Source of the DNA: Branchiostoma floridae
Lineage: Eukaryota; Chordata; Leptocardii; Amphioxiformes; Branchiostomatidae
Assembly (NCBI RefSeq): GCF_000003815.2
Contig: NC_049994.1
Span: forward strand, 14,712,319-14,749,789
Direction: 5' to 3'
DNA length: 37,471 bases
Below the pieces are notes generated by a model. That model searched no databases. It was not told the origin of the DNA and was given only the letters and a program-made list of their open reading frames with translations. Shown here one piece after another: positions 18,232-29,002 of the stretch. Position 1 is the first letter of the stretch. Each line of letters starts with the position of its first letter. The position numbers were made by a program, and so were the translations under genes.

Positions 18232-21200
18232 TCAATAGCTCGACAACACAAGCACATCATCATCAGCTGCGCTGGTGACTACGAGCTGTCCATCTGGTCC
18301 TACGGCCACGCCGTCTGCACTGTTCATGTTGCTAGCCATATGGATGGGACGAATGTGCACTCCGTGGTCTGTATAGAGCTCCACCCTCGGGTCATCCCCA
18401 TAGGACACAATGACTTGTCCTGAATTATCAACGCACACTCCACCAACCGGGTCTGTATTATTGCCTGTCTTCCCAAAACTGAACAGGTATTGTCCAGTTT
18501 CGTTATAGGCATGGACCCAACCGCCATGTCTGACATTCCAGTCGGATACGAAAATATTTCCTTCCGTGTCCATGGCAACTCGCGTTTGCGAGTAAGGATC
18601 GGTCTGCACCTTGCCGAACTTTCGAACAACCGTTCCATCGAAGAGCAGAATTTTCACTTCAGTGAAGTCTCTCCAGTTCTCAGCCACTATGACATGGTTG
18701 TGGTGTAGGTCCACTGCGATGCCACCGAACGTATTGTTTGGGAATGATGGGTGAAGTGTCCTTATACGGCGTCCTGTTTTAGTGTACTGAACAACATACC
18801 CTGTCGAATCATTGTTGTTACCAGACACCCACAGGTGACAGTCCGCGTCGATGGTGATACTGCCTGGTTGCATGGTATCGGATTCGTCCTCCGATACAAC
18901 GGTGGCAAAATGGCGGAGGTAAGCACCCTTCATGCTGAACACCTGAACTCGACTGTTGAACGTATCGGTAACAAATATCTCGTTGCTTGGCGACACGACA
19001 ACGTCGTACGGTCCGCAAAAGTAGCCGGGTTTGGTCCCTTGTCCACCGAACACAAATGGTTTCACCAGTTCGTTCTCGTTGTTTCCCAGCCCTGGCGGAC
19101 AATAAAACAAAACTGTTTAGATCGAGAACACCTGGATAAACTGCACATTGAAAACACAATTAGGTATTGGCTCTATTTGACCAATAAATAAGTATCAAGA
19201 ATGTATTACCTGCTACCGTCGAAGGTGGAGATGTCACGGCGTCTGCGAGTTGGGTTCCATCCGATTGAGCTGTCGTCTTATCTGGGACATGATGTGGGAA
19301 TTTCTATAGTGGGCAGAGAATGTGCATCACATTTGTCAGGATAGAATAAGCTAACAGTACAGTGGACATACTACTATGAACAGTCAGAACTGAACATTCT
19401 ATGTACAGTAGTCAGAGCTGTTTGTTCTTACCATTTACGGGATTTAGCCACAATGGACACAGCAGAGAGATGACATCAAACATACTACGTGTCTATCAAA
19501 CTAGGTGGAAAGCAAACTACGTGTCTATCAAACTGACAAAATGGGCAGATGGTATTTATGCAGATGTGGTCACTAATTAGATTTGACTGTATATCTAACG
19601 GGTATAAGTACAACTAGCAATCAAGCAACACGAGATGTTTTTAAAAATGGCGTATCTTATTATGTCCTTGCTGTCTAACCTCAATCGATGTATCAGGTAT
19701 ATAGAATGCTACATCTTGTCATACATATCATAAACTAAAGTCTTGACATGTACCGATGCAATGGAAATGTACTCTTACCATGTCGCTGTCTTCATTTGGC
19801 TGCTTTGCTTTGAATATCACAGGTAATAGAACTACTAAAGCTACCAGTGCCCCAACGACGAAGCAAGTAGTGACCATGCATGTCAGGCGAGCTCCAGAGA
19901 GGTTGCAAATGCGGCCTGTAAGTCGAATAGAAACAAATAAGAGCATCATTACCTTTGCTATGGATATGTTTTCAGTGGTCCTGTTGTGTTTTTGTGGTTA
20001 TCAGAATAACACACTATCGAACTTGTGATACTTTTGTTGCAATCTATTGCCTGGAAATGTATCAAGAAGACAATGCAATAACCATCCTCTTAGTGTCTCT
20101 CTATAGTTCTTCAATGGATATTACAGTACCCCAGAATTTGCGTTTTCTGTGGTCAATTATCTATTATTAACTAGGACACTGAGAAACAGTCGTGACATCA
20201 CTGTCTGACACCACAAAAATCCACATATTTTCGACAGATGGCATGCAATGCAATACTTGCACTGAAGTATATACTGTACCTCCAGCTGCATTTGGGACAT
20301 ACATGGGGTTGGCACGTAAACCATCATGATCAGCATCTATATGATAAGAAGGATTGCAAAAATGACTATTATTTTACCTTATGGGTCAGAGATGCTCTCT
20401 TATTTATCTTGTTTTTCTACTTACATCTCATGTACTGGTGACAACTTGTTCTAACGTTTTGTGCATTTTATTTTCTTCTAAGTTGTACTTTTACATATTA
20501 CGTATCTGAAAAATAAAAATTAAATCGGCGAAAATAACAGTGCCACACCGGTACCCCAAGTGCAGTAATAACCACCTATAGTCATACCTGGCACCTCAAA
20601 ATAAAAAAAAATCGATTAATGCTATGCAATAGACTAGGACTTCACCCACCTCCAGGCGACTGTTGCGTATTGGGAACATACATGGGGTTGGCACGTAACC
20701 CATCGAGCAGGTCGCCGCCAGATTCTGCATATGATAACAAGTAGTGAAAAAGTGACACTTAGGGAGGTGAACATAAGACAAAGGGAAATAGTGGACTGGA
20801 TGTTTAGTCCTGTGATTTTTCAGAATTTTTACTGGATTTTTTTTAGGATGAAGGAGAATTCTTTGTACACAACCAGTGGGTACTTACATAGCTTACGTTT
20901 CGATGTCTCTCAGACACCTTCGTCAGAGCTTCTAACTGGAGTGAGAAAACAATCCCAAACGTGGCTGAGTTTGCATCCCCCCTCGTCCCGGTGGATTTTT
21001 TTTCTTTTTTTCGTCCTTGCGCATTAATTTTGGGATCTCCAGAGGATGTTATACATAAAATTAAGTCAGTGGGGCCCAAGCCGGTGGGCGTACCGACTAC
21101 TAGTATTTCATACCAACTCAGAAAAGTCTTAACCATGATCTTTACTGACAGAGGGGGCATGTTTAGAATCTGCTAAACATTTTGACAGACCGTGTTACAT

Positions 21201-21867
21201 TCTCCACAAAATTGAAAGCTAACTTACCAGAGCTGGTGTTTGGAGATGTGCTGTGGTCATCTTGTTCATCAAATGTTACAGCGTACGGTTGTGAAAAGTC
21301 GTCAGTCGTCAGATTTCTCTGGTTCATGGTAGTATTTCTGGCATATTGACTATACGCGACTGCATATGGGCTGATCCACTCACAGTTGTTGACGCCAGTG
21401 TTATGTGGCGATTCTCCGTCTTCTCTACCATCATTGTTGATGACATTCTCTGGTTGTGTCTCTTCAGTGTTGGCGTTTGTTGCATCGCTGTTCTCTGTGC
21501 TTTCGTCAATGTCTTCTTCGCATGCATAAACATTCGCCGATAACTCCTCACGACAATTATCATTCAATTGGTAGGTCACATCATTCTTTGCGTCAATGTT
21601 GTCAGCAACGTAGATGCCTATTTCTAAAGTGTCTTCTGAATCTACCGATTCTCTATCAGCATAAAGTCCTTGGTTCTCTTCAGTTTTGACGCCATCTGTT
21701 CTGGTAGAGGTACCTAGCGGTACTAAGACACTTACTTCTTCCTTTAATTCGTTGTAGAGTCTCTCGTTATCTGCCAAGCGTCCGACGTTGAAACTGTTGA
21801 TGTCATCCGACGCGTTCCCAGTATGACTGGGTGAGGCATGGTCACTGTCTTCTTGCTTGCTCGCCAT
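18232..21867 (-). CDS. Type II membrane protein with NHL propeller, copy 1 (620 aa)
   Basis: Six exons: 21228-21867, 20650-20724, 20280-20336, 19779-19915, 19210-19303 and 18232-19091; all are GT/AG with phases 1,1,1,0,1, total 1863 nt. Residues 1-213 are acidic and Ser/Asn-rich with tyrosines at 38, 69, 86, 99, 114, 168, 172, 175 and 195 (SPYAVAYSQY, SQPYAV). Exons 2 and 3 each encode GLRANPMYVPN (NPMY at 226-229 and 248-251). A hydrophobic segment at 271-292 is the only membrane span, with no signal peptide. After a Ser/Thr/Pro stalk (304-335) come about six NHL blades (344-620) with N-x-S/T sequons. I infer cytoplasmic N-terminus and extracellular propeller. NPxY and spaced tyrosines suggest PTB/SH2 adaptor binding. 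No RING or B-box, so not a TRIM ligase despite the NHL similarity. Family name and ligand unknown. Confidence 0.85.
20833..21003 (-). mobile_element. Penelope-like fragment in intron 1 of copy 1
   Basis: A 147-bp insertion (20845-20991) is flanked by TGGATTTTTTTT on both sides (20833-20844 and 20992-21003), a 12-bp target duplication. Receptor copy 2 has the uninterrupted site (ACTGGA then T-run) near 25827. On the minus strand the insert carries CTGACGA, a hairpin, GAAAC and flanking arms that fold like a type I hammerhead ribozyme; such motifs are known from Penelope-like retroelements. No reverse transcriptase part is present. Confidence 0.6.
20873..20939 (-). ncRNA. Hammerhead-ribozyme-like fold
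   Basis: On the minus strand: distal stem I CCAGT/ACTGG, internal loops, proximal AGCT/AGT; core CTGACGA (20920-20926); stem II GGTGTCT-GAG-AGACATC (one G-U pair); GAAA (within 20897-20901); stem III ACGTA-AGC-TATGT; cleavage triplet GTA, predicted cut between 20885 and 20884. Almost every conserved core base is present. One extra A follows the CTGACGA core before stem II, which may weaken or abolish activity. Confidence 0.45.
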
Positions 21868-22052
21868 CCCTCTGTCTTAATGCTCAGCTGTAGCGTATAC
21901 TTGTGGTGGTTCCAAAGATGGAAAGTCAGCATCAGAAGATGCCAAACAGATATCTAATGGATAGGTTCTTCATGAAAAACGCTACTGAAACAGGGAATGA
22001 CGAAAAAGATCTCGTTGATTTGCAGTGTGGTGTTCTGCCTTGTTTGCACCTG

Positions 22053-22060
22053 TTTAAATA
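22053..22060 (-). promoter_or_regulatory. TATA-like box of receptor copy 1
   Basis: On the minus strand TATTTAAA lies 186 bp before the start codon. The same box and about 80 flanking bases, including an upstream ACTGACGCATTTTCC word, are kept before copies 2 and 3, whereas sequence farther upstream drifts. That conservation supports a core promoter with a 5' UTR of about 150 nt. Confidence 0.5.
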
Positions 22061-22139
22061 GGCCTCTGGATTCATGGAAAATGCGTCAGTAGACAATGTT
22101 TTTGTTCCATATTGAATCAACAATAGTCTAGCCAATAAT

Positions 22140-23239
22140 ATTGTACAATTTGATCACATCTCCCTCCAATTTAGTTTTCAGTGTTCCAATTTAATTCTAG
22201 ATTGTCCAACAATATCTCCGCAATCTTACACCCTAGACAAATGACGTATTTTTGTTGAATAGATTTCATTACAACACCCTCCAATTTCGGAGTTCCAGTT
22301 TAATTCTAGATTGCTTTCTTTGCTTTTCTTGTTACTTTTTGGGGCTAAGCATATGAATCATCTGCGGCAGCAAATAGCCTACTTTCAGCTCTAGGATTGG
22401 TGTCTGAATTGATTGCTTGAGTTGTTGATCCATTGATTAGAATACGTCCGTAGATAGACAATCTAAGACAAATATTAAATCTGTTTCAGACTGTGCGAGA
22501 ATTGTAGACGAAATGAATTTTTCCTAGACAAATGACCTAATCTTATTATTACTTTATTACAAAACCCTCCAATTTAATCAATAAACGTGGTTGTGTTGCA
22601 GACCTCGAGCTCATCCCCACCATCTATAACTTACAGAAATCTTAGGCGACAATTGTTAATCTTTATTTTTTGTTTATTTCGCACTTAAAGAGAAGAAAAT
22701 AGATACATGGCAATGAAATGTAAAGATACATAACAGTACAAGAGAGACCAAAGGCTGGTGCTTATACGAAGGCATTCCTTTAATACGTCTTAACAGCAAA
22801 CATCAATTTACCAAAATAAGTTTGGATAATAAATATATGAAACAATATCATTAAAACACATTACAATAAATATGTGTTGCTTCTTTCAATGTTGAAGTAA
22901 ACGAGGCAACATTCCTATATATATATATACAATCCTATTTCACACAAACCTATAAAATATTATACAATCTTATAAAAAACGGCAAAAACTGTCCACTAGT
23001 CTTATTTTCATTTGTCATACAATGCAAACGCCATTGCAGCAAGCCTTAAAAAAGCAAATTAAAGCACTCTGATTGGACAAAAATCAATGCCAGGGCAGTT
23101 TACATTTTTTGTAGTGTGCAAGTTATGGTATGCATTGTTTTCATTGCCAGAAATGACTTTTAATTATGATCAAGTCATGGGTCAGTACGTATACGGTAGC
23201 TTTTCTAGATCTACTGTTACTAATGTAGTATTCACAGCA
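22140..23239. other. Spacer between receptor copies 1 and 2
   Basis: AT-rich spacer paralogous to 27880-29002. It contains repeated CTCCAATTTAAT and GTTTAATTCTAGATTG words (about 22163, 22280 and 22567), a TATA run at 22917-22930, and a candidate reverse-oriented retroposon tail at about 22656-22770. The final part is the 3' flank of copy 2. No gene seen. Confidence 0.6.
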
Positions 23240-26200
23240 TCAATAGTGTGGCAATACAAGCACAAGATCATCAGCTGCGCTGGTGACTACGAGCTGTCCA
23301 TCTGGTCCTACGGCCACGCCGTCTGCACTGTTCATGTTGCTATTCATATGGATGGTACGAACGTGCACTCCCCGGTGTGTATAGACCTCCACCCTCGCAC
23401 CGTGTATATAGGACACGATGACTTGTCCTGAACTATCCACACACAATCCTCCAGTCGGTACTTTAAACATTCTGTTGCCGCCAAAGGTGAACAGGTACTG
23501 TCCAGTTCCGTTATAAACATACACGCCGCCATATTTCCAGTCGGATACTAAGATGTTTCCGTCCGTGTCTATGGCAACGCGGGTTGGCCAGTACAGACTG
23601 GTCTGCAGCTTGCCGAACTTTCGAACAACCGTTCCATCAAAGAGCAGAACTTTCACTTCAGTGTAGTCTCTCCAGTTCTCAGCCACTATGACATGGTTGC
23701 GGGGTAGGTCCACTGCGATGCCAGCGAATGTATTGTTAGGGAATGATGCGTGAAGTGTCCTTATGAGGCGTCCTGTTTCAGTGTACTGAACAACATACCC
23801 TGTCGAATCATTGTTGTTACCAGACACCCACAGGTGACAGTCCGCGTCGATGGTGATACTCTCTGGCAACATGGTATCGGATTCGTCCTCCGATACAACG
23901 GTGGCAAAATGGCGGAGGTAAGCACCCTTCATGCTGAACACCTGAACTCGACTGTTGAACGTATCGGTAACAAATATCTCGTTGCTTGGCGACACGACAA
24001 CGTCGTACGGTGCGCAAAAGTAGCCGGGTTTGATCCCTTGTCCACCGAACACAAATGGTTTCACCAGGTCGTTCTCGTTGTTTTCTATCCCTGGCGTACA
24101 GTAAACCAAAAATGTTTAGATCAAGAACACAAGGATAAACTGCAAATTGAAAACAGAATTTGGTATTGGCTCTTTTTGACCAGTAAATAAGTATCAAGAA
24201 TGTATTACCTGCTACCGTCGAAGGTGGAGATGTCACGGCGTCTGCGAGTTGGGTTCCATCCGATTCAGTTGTATCCTTATCTGGGACACGATGTGGGAAT
24301 TTCTATAGTGGGAAGAGTGTACATCACATTTGTCAGGATAGAATATAGAATAAGCAAACAGTACAGTGGAGTGGACATACTAATATGAACAGTCAGACCT
24401 GAATATTCCATGAACAGTAGTCAGAGCTGTTTGTTCTTACCATTTATGGGATTTAGCCACAATGGACACAGCAGAGAGATGACATCAAACAAACTACGTG
24501 TCTATCAAACTAGGCGGAAAGCAAACTACGTGTCTATCAAACTGACCACAATGGGCAGATGGTATTTATGCAGATGTGGTCACTAGTTAAATTTGACTGT
24601 ACATCTATCAGGTATATGTACAACTAGCAATCAAGCAACACGAGAAGTTTTTAAAAATGGCGTATCTTATTATGTCCTCGCTGTCTAACCTTAATCGATG
24701 TATCAGGTTTATATTATGCTACATCTTGTCATACATATCATAAAATAACGTCTTGACATTTACCGTCTTGACATGTACCGAAAACTTACTGTATCCACTT
24801 CGCTGTCTTCATTTGGCTGCTTTGCTTTGAAGATCACAGGTAATAGAACAATTAAAACTACCAGTGCCCCGACGACCAAACAAGTAGTGACCATGCATGT
24901 CAGACGAGCTCCAGAGAGGTTGCATATTCGGCCTGTAAGTCGAATAGAAACAAATAAGAGCATCATTCACCTTTAAGAAGGATAATGTTTTCAGTTGTTC
25001 TGTTTGTGTTTTTGTGGTTATCAACTTTTGTTGCAATTTAGTGCCTGGAAATGTATGAAGAAGACAATGCAATAACCATCCTCTAAGTGTCTCTTTATAG
25101 TTCTTCAATGGATATTTCAGTACCCCAGAATTTGCATTTTCTGCGGTCAATTATCTATTAACTAGGACACTGAGAAACAGTCGTGACATCACTGTCTGCA
25201 ACCACAAAAATCCACATATTTTCGACAGTTGGCATGCAATGCAATACTTATACTGAAGTATAAACTGTACCTCCAGCTGCATTGGGGACATACATGGGGT
25301 TGGCACGCAATCCATCATGATCAGCATCTATATAAGAAGGATTGCAAAAATGACTATTATTTTACCTTATGGGTCAGAGACGTTCTGGCATTCATCTTGT
25401 TTTTCTACTTACATATCATGTACTGGTGATAACTTGTTCCAACGTTTTGTGTATCTTATTGTCTTTTAAGTTATACTTTTACGTATTACGCATCTCAAAA
25501 ATGAATATTGAATCGGCGAAAATAACACAGTGCCACACCGGTGCCACAAGTGCAGTACGAAACTACCTTTAGTCATACCTGGCACCGCAAAATCAAAAGA
25601 AAATTAGACAGGTAGAATGCTATGCAATAGACCAGGACTACCCCCACCTCCAGTTGGTTGCTGCTTATTTGGAACATACATGGGATTTGCACGTAACCCA
25701 TCGAGCATGTCGCTGCCAGATTCTGCATATGATTACAAGAAGTGAAAAAGTGACGCTAACTTAGGGAGGTGAACATAAGACAAAGGGTTTACTGGGTGTT
25801 AAGGTCTGTGGTTTATCAGAATTTTTACTGGATTTTTTTTTCATTTTTTCGTCTTTGCGCCTTTGTTTGGGGATCTCCAGATGATTCTATGTTATTTGGC
25901 ACTAGGAACAAGCTGCGTCTAGGTACTGATAAACTGACAGTAACTCTTTCTGGCACATGTTTGGAGGTTGTTTCCAGCTTTAAATATCTCGGTGTCTGGT
26001 TTGACTCGTGCCTAACGTGGCAAGATCATATAGATAAATTGTGCAAGGGTGTATCGGCCAGACTAGGTGTGTTACGGCGTCTTAAGCCAGTTTTGCCAAA
26101 ACGTACCCTTGAGATGTTATTCAATTGTATGGTCCTTACCAAATTGGACTACTTGCGATGTTGTATGGGGTAACTGTGGAAAATGCCTTTCAGATAATCT

Positions 26201-27605
26201 ACAAAAGCTGCACAACCGGGCTGCTAGAATTATACTTGGTCTTTCATATGCGTCTCACATCGGTAGTAATGAACTTTCTAGTCTACACTGGAAAACTCTG
26301 GAAACTAGAAGAAATGAACACCTGTTGCATACAGTTTACAAGTCTGTTAACCACCTACTGCCAGATTATCTCAATGTATTCCATATGGTATCAGAGACTC
26401 ACAGTTATCCTACTCGCCATAGTTTAAGCCAATCAGTACAGCTGCCACAAATTCACTTGGAATGTGGAAGACGTAAGTTTAGCTACAGGGGCGTTTGTCA
26501 GTGGAATCACCTTCCAATGACTTTAAAAACGGCTCCCAACATTGCAACATTCAAGCATATGATGAAACTGAGCTGACCTCTGACCTCACGACCGGACTGA
26601 AGTATGATTATGCAAACCGGTCTTTGTATATATCATTTGTATGTTATGTATTTTGTTGATGTGTCATGTACTATGTGTTATCCAGGGCCCCACTGTAAAG
26701 CAGTGTGATACATGTATACACTGAGCTGGGCCACCCTGGCTAAAGAAAACAGAATAATGATAAAAAATGCTATCCATAAAATTAAGTCAGTGGGGCCCAA
26801 GCCGGTGGGGGTACCGACCACTAGTATTTCATACCAACTCAGAAAAGACTTTACCATGATCATTACTGACAGAGGGGGCATGTTTAGAATCTGCTTATTA
26901 ATTAACATTTTTGACAGACCGTGTTACATTCTCCACAAAATTGAAAGCTAACTTACCGGGGCTGGTGTTTGGAGAAGTGTTGTGGTCATCTTGTCCATCA
27001 AATGCAACAGCATATGGTTGTGAAAAGTCGTCATTTAGACTTCTCTGGTCAATGGTACTATTTGTGGCACAGCCGTACTGACTATACGCGACTGCATAAG
27101 GGCTGATCCACTCACAGTCGTTCACGTCAGTGTTATGTGCCGGTTCTCTGTCTTCTCTACGATCATTGTTGATGACATTCTCTGGTTGTGTCTCTTCAGT
27201 GTTGGTGTTGTTTTCATTGCTGTTCTCTGTAGTGACGTCGTCAATGTCTTCCTCACATTCATAAACATTCGCCGATACTTCCTGACCACAGGTATCATTC
27301 AATTGGTAGGTCACATCATTCCTTGCTTCAATGTTGTCAGCAGCGTATACGCCTGTTGACGAAATGTCTTCTGAATCTACTGATTCTCTATCAACATAGA
27401 GTGATTGGTTCTCTTTGGGTTTGACTCTGTCTGTGTTGACAGAGGTACAAACCGGTAGACAAACACTTACTTCTTCATTGCCTTCGTTATAAAGTCTCTC
27501 GTTATCTGCCAAGCGTGCGACGGAAGATTTGTTGTCGAAGTTATCTGATGTGTTCCCAGTATGACTGGGTGAGGCATGGTCACTGTCTCCTTGCTTGCTC
27601 GCCAT
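23240..27605 (-). CDS. Type II membrane protein with NHL propeller, copy 2 (622 aa)
   Basis: Exons 26957-27605, 25648-25722, 25271-25327, 24790-24932, 24209-24302 and 23240-24090, all GT/AG, phases as in copy 1, total 1869 nt. The N-terminal 216 residues keep all the spaced tyrosines of copy 1 (NERLYNE, QSLYVD, NVYECEE, SPYAVAYSQY, SQPYAVAF). Exon 2 is the most divergent NPMY exon of the three (ESGSDMLDG start, NKQQPTG end). The transmembrane exon is two codons longer (EDSEVDT) because the donor has moved. The propeller differs from copy 1 mainly in blades 3-5 (LYWPTRVAIDTDGNILVSDW, YNGTGQYLFTFGGN) and keeps N-glycosylation sequons. The first intron holds a truncated LINE. The gene looks intact. 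Ligand and partners unknown. Confidence 0.85.
25882..26764 (+). mobile_element. 5'-truncated non-LTR retrotransposon (LINE)
   Basis: Plus-strand insertion in intron 1 of receptor copy 2, opposite in sense to the gene. It encodes the end of a reverse transcriptase: MLFGTRNKLRLG, then the thumb motif SSFKYLGVWFDSCLTWQDHI, then about 170 residues to a stop at 26576. The frame is broken near 26150-26170, where coding moves to another frame. A 3' UTR of about 190 bp ends in an A-rich GATAAAAAA run. YLGV-type thumbs occur in L2/CR1/Jockey-like LINEs; I cannot choose among them. Copy 1 lacks it at the matching site near 21050, so it arrived after duplication. It is a dead fragment. Confidence 0.8.
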
Positions 27606-27792
27606 TCCTCTGTCTTAACGCTCAAGCTGTACCCGTACACGAATGGTGGTTGCGAATATGGAAAATTAGAATGAAAAGATGCCAAACATATATCTAATGG
27701 ATAAGTTCTTCATGAAAAACGCTACTGAAACAGGGAATGACGAAAAAGATCTCGTTGATTTGCAGTGTGGTGTTCTGCCTTGTTTGCAGCTG

Positions 27793-27800
27793 TTTAAATA
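27793..27800 (-). promoter_or_regulatory. TATA-like box of receptor copy 2
   Basis: TATTTAAA on the minus strand, 188 bp before the start codon, within the same conserved block as copy 1. Confidence 0.5.
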
Positions 27801-27879
27801 GGCCTCTGGATTCATGGAAAATGCGTCAGTAGACAATGTTTTTGTTCTATATTAAATCCACAATAGTCTAGCCAATAAT

Positions 27880-28629
27880 ATTGTACAATTTGATCACATC
27901 TCCCTCCAATTTAATTTTCAGAGTTCCAATTTAATTCTAGATTGTCCTACCATATCTCCGCAATCTTACACCCTAGACAAATGACGTATTTTTGTTAAAT
28001 AGATTTCATTACATCTCCCTCCAATTTAATTTCGGAGTTCCAGTTTAATTCTAGATTGCTTTTCTTGCTGCTTTTTGGGGCTAAGCATATGAATCATTTA
28101 CACTCGCAGCAAATAGCCTACTTTCAGCTCTAGGATTGGTATCTGATTACTTGATTTGTTGATCCATTGATTAGAATACATCCATAGACAATCTAAGACA
28201 AATATTAAATCTGTTTTAGTCTGTGCAAGAATTGTAGACGAAATTAATTATTCTTAGACAAATGACTTATTTTTATTATGAATTTGATTAAAAACCCTCC
28301 AATTTGATTAATAAACGTGGTTGTGTTGCAGACGTCGAGATCATCCCCACCGTCTATCACTTACAGAAATCTTAAGCGACAATTGTTAATCTTTATTTTT
28401 TGTTTATTTCGCACTTGCAAAAAATAAATACATGGCAATGAAATATAAAAATACATAACAGTGCAAGAGAGACCAAAAGCTGGTGCTTATACGAAGGCCT
28501 TCCTTTAATACGTTTTAACAGCAAACATTTACCAAAATAAGTTTAGATAATAAATATATGAAACAATATCATTAAAACACATTACAATAAATATGTGTTG
28601 CTTCTTTCAATGTCAGTAAAACGAGCACA

Positions 28630-28695
<66 letters not shown>

Positions 28696-29002
28696 CCTAT
28701 TCCACACAAACCTATAAAATATTATACAATCCTATAAAAAAACGGCAAAAACTGTCCACTAGTCTTATTTTCATTTGTCATACAATGCAAACGCCATTGC
28801 AGCAAGCCTTAAACCAGCAAATTAAAGCACTATGATTGGGCAAAAATCAATGCCAGGGCAGTTTACAATTTTTGTAGTGTGCAAGTTATGGTATGCATTG
28901 TTTTCATTGCCAGACATGACTTTTAATTATGATCAAGTCATGGGTCAGTACGTATACGGTAACTTTTCTAGATCTACTGTTACTAATGTAGTATTCACAG
29001 CA
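27880..29002. other. Spacer between receptor copies 2 and 3
   Basis: Closely paralogous to 22140-23239, with the same CTCCAATTTAAT words, the same reverse-oriented retroposon-like tail (about 28380-28500) and the same TATA run, here greatly expanded. No gene seen. Confidence 0.6.
28633..28691. repeat. (AT)n microsatellite, about 29 units
   Basis: An uninterrupted AT dinucleotide run of about 59 bases. The paralogous position after copy 1 (22917-22930) has only about seven units. Confidence 0.95.

Noticed and set aside
18324-19191. Long frames on the plus strand and in other minus frames over the NHL exon (also at the copy 2 and 3 positions)
   Set aside because: Shadows of the conserved NHL coding exon; they repeat in all copies only because the exon does.
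21932-22135. 67-codon minus-strand frame upstream of copy 1, with a partial counterpart upstream of copy 3
   Set aside because: It lies over the conserved promoter and 5' UTR block, spans the TATA-like box and is not open in all copies.
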